From: Planctomycetaceae bacterium | Lineage (GTDB): Bacteria; Planctomycetota; Planctomycetia; Pirellulales; Thermoguttaceae | Reading direction: 5' to 3' | Length of the DNA: 11,454 bases | NCBI GenBank assembly: GCA_031288765.1 | Contig: JAITQV010000077.1 | Span: forward strand, 1-11,454 | In this document: piece by piece, positions 1-4,901 of the stretch | How the letters are laid out: every line of letters begins with the position of its first letter | Position numbering within the stretch: position 1 is the first letter of the stretch | Position numbers and translations under genes: made by a program | Notes under the pieces: generated by a model | The model's database searches: none | What the model saw: only the letters and a program-made list of their open reading frames with translations | Told to the model about the DNA's origin: nothing

Positions 1-63
1 ATGAATCCATCTCTTAAACACATTACAAAATTGACCGTGTTTTAAGTCCGATTTTTAACGAAC

Positions 64-68
64 AGGAG
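64..68 (+). promoter_or_regulatory. Shine-Dalgarno-like AGGAG before the Rpn-type fragment
   Basis: AGGAG sits 9 nt upstream of the ATG at 78. It lies within sequence that itself reads as ancestral Rpn-family coding sequence (EQEKQN), so it could be a coincidence of the Glu/Gln/Lys codons or a genuine internal ribosome binding site. Confidence 0.4.
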
Positions 69-77
69 AAACAAAAT

Positions 78-305
78 ATGATTACCACGATTTTTGAAGA
101 TAAATTCTTGGAAGGAAAAAAACAGGGAATTGCCAAAGGAAAAGCGGAGGCGGTTCTCGATATTCTGAAAATGCGTTTTAAAAAGCAGGTTCCTCAATCA
201 ATCAGTAATAAAGTATTGTCGATTCGTGATTCGATTGTGTTATCTTCGTTGACGGAATCGGCTATGACTTGCCAATCGCTCAAAGATTTTTCGGAAGACC
301 TCTAA
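78..305 (+). CDS. C-terminal segment of an Rpn/YhgA-like (PD-(D/E)XK) family protein, fragment or small ORF
   Basis: This 75-residue product resembles only the C-terminal end of Rpn/YhgA-like transposase/nuclease proteins. It has a charged EGKKQGIAKGKAE linker (residues ~12-24), then a DUF4351-like helical tail: a KMRF motif (~31-34), IRDS (~49-52) and a SLKDF motif near the end. The catalytic nuclease domain is absent. The reading frame stays open upstream to codon 18-20, after a TAA at 15-17, and that extension (EQEKQNM just before the start) also fits the family, so the coding sequence was once longer. An AGGAG at 64-68 lies 9 nt before this ATG and could drive separate translation. Two readings are possible: a decayed remnant, or an independently made C-terminal protein like the short intragenic products known for some Rpn genes. 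Family call fairly sure; functional status unknown. Confidence 0.55.
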   Translation: MITTIFEDKFLEGKKQGIAKGKAEAVLDILKMRFKKQVPQSISNKVLSIRDSIVLSSLTESAMTCQSLKDFSEDL

Positions 306-341
306 ATATAACACCTCCATAATTGCGACAAATTTTATAAC

Positions 342-407
342 TATTCGGCGGAAAATTCTTTTCAATATTTTACTGAAATATTGCAAGAAAGAAAATTCCA
401 CCGAATA
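342..407. terminator. Long imperfect inverted repeat, probable bidirectional terminator
   Basis: The left arm begins TATTCGG (342-348) and the right arm ends CCGAATA (401-407). Between them the arms continue to pair through GGAAAATTCTTT / AAAGAAAATTCC and CAATATTT / AAATATTG, with one small internal bulge and a short loop near 371-374. A T-rich run follows at 414-427 on the + strand. It lies between the convergent ends of the Rpn-type fragment (305) and the phosphodiesterase gene (454), where a shared terminator is expected. Confidence 0.6.
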
Positions 408-453
408 ATTCCTATTTTTTAGTTTTTAATTAGGGTATTAGTGTAATTGCGGA

Positions 454-1266
454 TCAATGATCACTCATTAACACACCAAGTATTCCGGCAATATCAACAA
501 AATGAGCGGTACGGTTAACAAGCGGAAAATCAACACCGGCTTCGATAAGTTCTTTGAAGTGTTGCGGATTTTTGGTAATCGTGTAATTGATACGGATACC
601 GGCATCTTTTAACGCTTTCATTTCTTCCGGAGAACCAAGTTTTCCTATAAGTTGTATAAACTCACATTTCCATTCAATCGTTTCCCGAATATATTGGGAA
701 ATATTACCGCCTTGCCTTTCCATGTTACAGATTTTAATTTGCGGACAGGTTTTTTTGACTTCCAATGCGTAGTTACGTTTACATGCCATAAACGCCTGAT
801 GTTCCCGTTTCTTTTCGATGATAATCGTTGCAATTTCAGTCGGATTCGAAGCATAAACATGAACATTAATCCAAACGTTTCGCGGTAATGAATCGAGTGC
901 TTCTTCAAATGTCGGAATTAGTGTACCGGCAAACCGTTTATCTTTTTTAATTCCGGCATCGAGTTTACGAATTTCTTCAAACGTCAAATCGGTTGTTTTA
1001 CCTGTACCGTTGGTTGTTCGATCAACAGTTGCGTCGTGCATGATAATGAGTCGGTTATCTTTTGTTCGCCGGACATCAAACTCAACTTGGGCGGCACCTA
1101 GACGTACTGCTTCTTTGAATCCGATCACGGTGTTTTCCGGGAAAACGCCGTTTTCACCACGATGAGCACAGATACCGTGTTGTGGCAGAGTTTCGTCAGC
1201 CCAGACCGCCAAACTACTTAAAATAAACAGAAACAGAATTGTCAAAAATAAATTAAATGTTTTCAT
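454..1266 (-). CDS. Secreted glycerophosphodiester phosphodiesterase-like protein (GDPD family)
   Basis: GDPD-family TIM-barrel protein. Family members hydrolyse glycerophosphodiesters to glycerol 3-phosphate and an alcohol. A signal peptide occupies residues 1-23 (hydrophobic core, ending VWA-D), so it acts outside the cytoplasm. Family motifs are plain: HRG at 35-37, PENT at 43-46, VEFDV with the metal-ligand pair E62 and D64, HD at 77-78 (second catalytic His) and a RTTNGTG loop at 83-89. The length (270 aa) is usual for the family. The strand that normally carries a third acidic metal ligand (N-I-E-I type) reads INVHV here, with His136 in its place. The end of the barrel reads GVDFPLVNR rather than the usual GVDGIITD, suggesting a divergent subfamily with another phosphodiester substrate. 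It lies 52 nt downstream of the lipoprotein gene on the same strand, probably one transcript. No clear Shine-Dalgarno is visible. Family call secure, substrate unknown. Confidence 0.88.
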   Translation of the reverse strand: MKTFNLFLTILFLFILSSLAVWADETLPQHGICAHRGENGVFPENTVIGFKEAVRLGAAQVEFDVRRTKDNRLIIMHDATVDRTTNGTGKTTDLTFEEIRKLDAGIKKDKRFAGTLIPTFEEALDSLPRNVWINVHVYASNPTEIATIIIEKKREHQAFMACKRNYALEVKKTCPQIKICNMERQGGNISQYIRETIEWKCEFIQLIGKLGSPEEMKALKDAGIRINYTITKNPQHFKELIEAGVDFPLVNRTAHFVDIAGILGVLMSDH

Positions 1267-1318
1267 AGGTTTTTCTATTGGGTTAAAATTGGTTGGTTTT
1301 TCCGGTTGAAAGGATAAT

Positions 1319-1738
1319 TTAATAAACTTCGAATGTCAATTCGTTGTTTTTCTTTTCGATTGTACATTCAAGCGGTGTTGATTCTATGTTCGCAAACACC
1401 GTATTGAACAACATTTTTTCGTCGGGCGGAATTTCATCGCCGCGAGAGGTAACTTCATATCTTGAAACGAGAACTTTGAATCGTCCTGCCGGAACACCCG
1501 GATAGACTCCCTGAGTTTTCATCTCTGCAACTCCATTATTTCCCGTAACACCGATAGCACCCCATTTGTTGTCCTGACTGACCAAACTAACCGATGTTCC
1601 GGTTTGCGGTTCATTTTTGAACAAAATTTTTATTTTACACGGGTACAATTGAGGTAAATCATCAGGGCGATTACCACCGCAACCGGAAAATAGTGTCAAA
1701 ACAAATATTGGAATAAAAAAATAAAAGGAATTTTTCAT
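1319..1738 (-). CDS. Small planctomycete-type lipoprotein, DUF1559-associated
   Basis: A 139-residue predicted lipoprotein. The start at 1738 is chosen because it gives a compact lipoprotein signal peptide (K2, hydrophobic 5-17, lipobox LFSGC with the lipidated Cys20). The longer frame to 1864 would put 42 residues in front that come from an out-of-frame DUF1559 tail. The mature part begins with a DLPQLYPCKI segment, then a beta-rich domain with SVSLVSQDN, a turn NNGVAEMKTQG and a YPGVPAGRFKVLVS segment. This is the layout of small transthyretin/carboxypeptidase-regulatory-like lipoproteins that in planctomycetes often directly follow a DUF1559 gene. Here the tail of such a gene ends 49 nt upstream (stop at 1788-1790), supporting that pairing. 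Function unknown; probably a surface-anchored partner of the DUF1559 product. With the upstream gene broken off, its original promoter may be lost. Confidence 0.75.
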   Translation of the reverse strand: MKNSFYFFIPIFVLTLFSGCGGNRPDDLPQLYPCKIKILFKNEPQTGTSVSLVSQDNKWGAIGVTGNNGVAEMKTQGVYPGVPAGRFKVLVSRYEVTSRGDEIPPDEKMLFNTVFANIESTPLECTIEKKNNELTFEVY

Positions 1739-1787
1739 AATAAAATTTAGGAAAAAGCAGGAATATTTCATTCCTGCAATGGTTTTT

Positions 1788-1860
1788 TTATCGTAATGAT
1801 TCGCCGCCTTGCCGGGTTCCATACGCTCCCCAAACATTAAACGGCGATGCACGAGAAGCG
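1788..1860 (-). pseudogene. Orphan C-terminal tail of a DUF1559 gene
   Basis: Read on the minus strand, this stretch encodes SPFNVWGAYG, then TRQ, GGESLR and a TAA at 1788-1790. The pattern matches the C-terminal signature of DUF1559 proteins and aligns with the C-terminus of the + strand DUF1559 gene in this window (DFGVWGAMG...SESLTP). Upstream of about 1850 the frame stops resembling the family, because the sequence there is the + strand AREAARR coding region of another DUF1559 gene. The rest of this gene is missing. It would have been the first gene of a DUF1559-lipoprotein unit. Confidence 0.7.
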
Positions 1861-1872
1861 GCAAGACGTTCG

Positions 1873-2853
1873 ATGTGCACCAACCATCTTAAACAATATG
1901 CGCTTGCGTTGCACAATTACCATGACACCGCAGGAGGTTTACCAGCATTGCGGGGGCGGGTTGTCAATAAGGATTCAACCGGTGCGATTGGAGCTTACGA
2001 AGGTTGGGCACCAACAACGTTTTTACTTCCATTTATGGAACAAGAGCCACGTTACGAGTCGATTGTCAATTTTGTTCATCCGGGTTCTTTCCCAAGTGCT
2101 GGTTGTTGGCGATCTTGTGATGATCAACCACCCATTCGAGGAACTATCCCAACGATTTGTTGTCCATCAGATGGCAATACCAAAACGAAAGATATTGAAA
2201 TGACACGAACGAATATTGTTTACTCTTTGGGAGATGCTATAAACCATAATTGTAATATGACAAATAGTGATCCTGTTGGAGGACGTTCTGCTTTTATAAG
2301 AGACGTATGGAAGAATCTGGCTGCCATCTCCGACGGAACCAGTAACACGATTGCCGCCAGTGAAACGAAAGCCGCGAAAATCACTAATGACCGAGAAGCC
2401 GGACTTGCTTCAATGAATGGAATCACATCATTAGACACAAATCCGCGTCAATGTCTCGATCATCTTGATCTTAGTAACAAAAAATTCTACAAGTCAACAT
2501 ATACTTATAGTGGTTGGAGTACTACTGCAACTACTTATTGTGCATACCGCGGTTATCATGCCTTTTATAGTTTTGCTGTGAATCCTACGGGATTTTGTAC
2601 TGTATTACCGCCCAATACCGCCAACTGCGCAAACAGTACATACGCTGACTGGGGAGTTTATTCTGCGTCCAGTAGACATTCAGGAGGGGTAAACGCGGCT
2701 TTGTTTGATGGATCGGTACGGTTTATTTCGGATACAATTGATTGTATCTCCAATGGAATCACCACACCGAAACAAGTTACAAGCGGTCCGAGTGATTTTG
2801 GTGTCTGGGGAGCAATGGGATCAATTGCCGGTTCCGAATCTCTCACACCTTAA
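1873..2853 (+). CDS. DUF1559 (H-X9-DG) pseudopilin-like protein, N-terminally truncated
   Basis: DUF1559 proteins are abundant planctomycete proteins that normally begin with a type IV prepilin-like methylation motif and membrane helix, then the motif AREAARRxxCxNNLKQ. Here the codons just before this ATG (1849-1872) read AREAARRS, followed by MCTNHLKQ and LALHNYHDT, so the conserved body is present. Everything before 1849 is foreign to the family. Other family marks are CCPSD (~96-100), ISDGTSNTI (~152-160) and H-X9-DG (H269 to D279-G280), and the C-terminus is a normal GVWGAMG...ESLTP. The body is open from 1744 to the stop, with no frameshift. No ATG in frame lies upstream and no Shine-Dalgarno precedes 1873. 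Without the helix the product could not be exported or anchored like its relatives, so this is probably a recently broken gene or an assembly joint. Family call secure; expression doubtful. Confidence 0.8.
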   Translation: MCTNHLKQYALALHNYHDTAGGLPALRGRVVNKDSTGAIGAYEGWAPTTFLLPFMEQEPRYESIVNFVHPGSFPSAGCWRSCDDQPPIRGTIPTICCPSDGNTKTKDIEMTRTNIVYSLGDAINHNCNMTNSDPVGGRSAFIRDVWKNLAAISDGTSNTIAASETKAAKITNDREAGLASMNGITSLDTNPRQCLDHLDLSNKKFYKSTYTYSGWSTTATTYCAYRGYHAFYSFAVNPTGFCTVLPPNTANCANSTYADWGVYSASSRHSGGVNAALFDGSVRFISDTIDCISNGITTPKQVTSGPSDFGVWGAMGSIAGSESLTP

Positions 2854-2868
2854 AGAAACCTTAAAGAA

Positions 2869-2899
2869 GGGGCGAAAAAACTTTTCGCCCCCCCTTTTT
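2869..2899 (+). terminator. Rho-independent terminator after the DUF1559 gene
   Basis: Perfect 10-bp stem, GGGGCGAAAA (2869-2878) and TTTTCGCCCC (2882-2891), with a 3-nt loop, then CCC and a T-run at 2895-2899. It begins 16 nt after the DUF1559 stop codon. This is the clearest terminator in the window. Confidence 0.85.
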
Positions 2900-3177
2900 C
2901 CTTTACTTTTCCTATCTCCCTGTGAAAAAATACTTCACAAGAAGCTCAAGGGAAAAGAAGAGAAAAACATGTCAGATAAAAAATCATGACCATTGATATT
3001 GAGATTGTTGTTGTGAGGGAATAATGGAAACTAATAATATACCCCTCCGGTAGAATTTTTATTATTTCAATGTCAAATGAAAGTCAATACGAAGAGAGTG
3101 ATCCAATTTTTTTTGTATCATTATTAGTGTTAAAAAACTATTAGTGAATATTTTTCAAATCAGAAAGGAATTTACAA
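2900..3177. other. AT-rich intergenic region upstream of the DUF4832 gene
   Basis: No convincing gene is seen. A six-codon ATG frame at 2969-2989 is too short to support. Two direct copies of TATTAGTG (3122-3129 and 3139-3146) lie 17 nt apart about 30-55 nt before the DUF4832 start and could be a regulator site, but the sequence is AT-rich and chance is plausible. The promoter for the DUF4832 gene should lie here; I cannot place it reliably. Confidence 0.35.
3164..3169 (+). promoter_or_regulatory. Ribosome binding site AAAGGA of the DUF4832 gene
   Basis: AAAGGA lies 8 nt before the ATG at 3178. The next gene downstream has the same AAAGGAAT sequence before its start, which supports both start choices. 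Confidence 0.6.
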
Positions 3178-4581
3178 ATGAGACAAATTGTTCTTGTTTT
3201 TGTATTATTTGTTTTGTTTTTTAATACAGTACAAAAATCAGTTGCGGAAGACACCGTTGTCCGACCTTCAGATAACGGCGAAGTGCTTCTCAATCCCGGA
3301 ATGGGGTGGACGATGCATTTTTATTCGAATGGGGTAAGTATTTACGGTGCAAAATTGGAACCGTCTGATACACTTGATTGGTTTCCCGGTTGTTCGACCA
3401 TTTATTTACGATTACCATGGTCTTCCGTTGAACCGGAAGAAGGCAAATTCAACTGGGCAATTGTTGATACACCGGCACAACGTTGGATTGCCAAAGGAAA
3501 AAAAATTGCTTTCCGTTTTACTTGTTGCGAATTTGGGATTGGCTGTGGCACACCAGAGTGGGTTCGTAAAGCCGGAGCAAAAGGAATCAATTTCGATAAG
3601 CAACATCCTTACGGAAAAAAAGAAAACGGACAAGGAGGTTGGGTTCCTTTTTATGATGATCCGGTCTTTTTGGAAAAACTCGACCATTTTTTAGCAGCCG
3701 CCGGAAAACGATACAATAATAATCCTGATGTTGAGTTTATCGATATCGGAAGTTTCGGCATGTGGGGAGAAGGACATACATGGTATGAACATCGGCTTTC
3801 ACAAGAAGAAACGGATAAAATAACGAAAATCCATATCAACCTGCATAAAAAACATTTTCCTGATACATTGCTTTGTATCAGTGACAGTATTTCAAAGGCA
3901 GGTGACGGTCCTTGGCCTGGTATGGAATACGCTTTTTCACAAGGTGTTACATTTCGAGACGACAGCATGTTAGTAAGACCGTATCCACATAAACCTTGGG
4001 ATAACGCTAAAATGGCACGAGAATTATTTTCGAAAACATTGCCGATTATTTTGGAACATGGGCATTACGGCTATACAATAGAACAGAAAACATGGAGTGG
4101 TGATGTACTCTTAAAAATAGTTGAAGACCACCAAGCCAGTTTTATGTCGATTCATTGGTGGCCGGATATTTACCTCAAAGAAAACAAAGAAACTATTGAG
4201 AAAATCAATCAACGTCTTGGTTATCGGTTACAACTTCGTGAATTACGGTATCCAAAACAAGTCAGTATTACGACTCCGTTTTCCGTCAACTGGATTTGGG
4301 CGAATACCGGTGTTGCACCTTGTTACGGCGGCGGTTTTCCGGCTCTGACAATCAAAGATGACAAAGACGGAATTGTTTCCGTACTGGTTGAGGATTCATT
4401 TGACGTCAAATCACTTTCGGTTGCTCCGCCAAACGAAACGAAAGAGCATGAGGTTAAAAGCGAATTTCGTATCGGTTTAATGGGTCCCGCAACAAAACCG
4501 GGAAATTATAATGTTTATGTTTCTGTCGGTCGCCGTGACGGAACGCCGCAAATTGCGTTGCCGCTTTCCGATTCCGACTGA
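3178..4581 (+). CDS. Secreted DUF4832 protein, putative GH-A-fold glycosidase
   Basis: A 467-residue secreted protein with a DUF4874/DUF4832-type layout. Signal peptide residues 1-23 (hydrophobic core, cleavage near SVA-E). The N-terminal domain begins with NPGMGW (39-44) and a YLRLPWSSVEPEEGKFNW segment (76-93), resembling beta-galactosidase-like (beta/alpha)8 glycosidases. GMWGEGH (194-200) puts Glu198 where the acid/base would be expected after strand 4, and ILEHGHYG puts Glu293 as a possible nucleophile; these roles are inferred. The C-terminal beta domain has RLGYRLQLREL (346-356) and NTGVAPCY (376-383). The frame closes with TGA at 4579-4581, but codons 4582-4626 continue in the same frame as QKRYKIGQIQL plus four residues to TAA (4627-4629). 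As I recall the family, its C-terminus reads DGxRRYxxGxI, so the TGA looks like a GGA-to-TGA change or a readthrough site. Substrate unknown; the nearby lyase suggests plant or pectic glycans. Confidence 0.82.
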   Translation: MRQIVLVFVLFVLFFNTVQKSVAEDTVVRPSDNGEVLLNPGMGWTMHFYSNGVSIYGAKLEPSDTLDWFPGCSTIYLRLPWSSVEPEEGKFNWAIVDTPAQRWIAKGKKIAFRFTCCEFGIGCGTPEWVRKAGAKGINFDKQHPYGKKENGQGGWVPFYDDPVFLEKLDHFLAAAGKRYNNNPDVEFIDIGSFGMWGEGHTWYEHRLSQEETDKITKIHINLHKKHFPDTLLCISDSISKAGDGPWPGMEYAFSQGVTFRDDSMLVRPYPHKPWDNAKMARELFSKTLPIILEHGHYGYTIEQKTWSGDVLLKIVEDHQASFMSIHWWPDIYLKENKETIEKINQRLGYRLQLRELRYPKQVSITTPFSVNWIWANTGVAPCYGGGFPALTIKDDKDGIVSVLVEDSFDVKSLSVAPPNETKEHEVKSEFRIGLMGPATKPGNYNVYVSVGRRDGTPQIALPLSDSD

Positions 4582-4629
4582 CAAAAACGTTATAAAATCG
4601 GACAAATCCAATTAACCGCAAAGCCTTAA
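4582..4629 (+). other. In-frame continuation of the DUF4832 gene beyond its UGA
   Basis: After the TGA at 4579-4581 the same frame encodes 15 residues, starting QKRYKIGQIQL, and then stops at TAA. They look like the conserved end of DUF4832 (Arg-Tyr, Gly-x-Ile-x-Leu). The stop is followed by C (UGAC), a context known to be leaky in bacteria. It is either a nonsense change trimming the last strand, or low-level readthrough. Confidence 0.5.
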
Positions 4630-4640
4630 CTCCAATTAAA

Positions 4641-4664
4641 GTGTAAACAATATTTTGCTTACAC
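4641..4664. terminator. Hairpin downstream of the DUF4832 gene, weak terminator candidate
   Basis: GTGTAA (4641-4646) pairs with TTACAC (4659-4664), the pairing extends outward through AATTA/TAATT with small bulges, and the loop is AT-rich. There is no proper T-run after it on the + strand, so termination here is only plausible. Confidence 0.35.
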
Positions 4665-4710
4665 CTAATTGATAACACGTAAATTTTTGATAATATGAAT
4701 GAATCCGATC

Positions 4711-4770
4711 CGTAGATGTGCTTCGCTTCACCTGCGGTTATGAATAATCTCGCCCTTGCGAGGTGAAGAC
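4711..4770. repeat. Structured intergenic element with inverted repeats
   Basis: CTTCACCT (4726-4733) and AGGTGAAG (4761-4768) form a perfect 8-bp inverted repeat. Inside it, CTCGC (4749-4753) and GCGAG (4758-4762) form an alternative tight hairpin with loop CCTT. The block is richer in G+C than its surroundings, and its TTCACCTGCGGT (4727-4738) matches TTCACCTACGGT at 8539-8550 at 11 of 12 positions, each followed shortly by ATGAA. It is probably one copy of a dispersed intergenic repeat; no protein is supported. Confidence 0.45.
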
Positions 4771-4892
4771 AAATTTTCCTGAATTTTAATTGTCTCACAA
4801 AATGGGAAACAATTAGAAAAATCCCACTGAATAATGTATAATTGTCAAAGAAATTCAGTTTTATTCAAAATTCCAACAGTTTCAAAAAAGAA

Positions 4893-4896
4893 AGGA
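4893..4896 (+). promoter_or_regulatory. Ribosome binding site deciding the DUF5107 start
   Basis: AGGA within AAAGGAAT lies 5 nt before the ATG at 4902. It selects 4902 over the upstream ATG at 4842, because the protein begins there with a normal signal peptide while the 20 extra residues would bury it. Confidence 0.65.
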
Positions 4897-4901
4897 ATAT
4901 T

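Noticed and set aside
1739..1864. N-terminal extension of the lipoprotein frame to 1864
   Set aside because: Those 42 codons are an out-of-frame reading of the DUF1559 tail and joint; the lipoprotein signal peptide starts at 1738.
2969..2989. Six-codon ATG frame before the DUF4832 gene
   Set aside because: Too short, no clear ribosome binding site and nothing to compare; leader-peptide function cannot be supported.
4579..4581. General reassignment of UGA to glycine
   Set aside because: The GDPD gene ends at a UGA with no meaningful continuation, other genes use ordinary stops, and the gene families point to a planctomycete with the standard bacterial code.
4454..4798. 114-codon minus-strand frame over the end of the DUF4832 gene
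   Set aside because: It overlaps the DUF4832 coding sequence and the intergenic repeat antisense and shows no domain.
4842..4901. Upstream ATG for the DUF5107 gene
   Set aside because: It would place 20 polar residues before a normal signal peptide; the ATG at 4902 has an AGGA 5 nt upstream.
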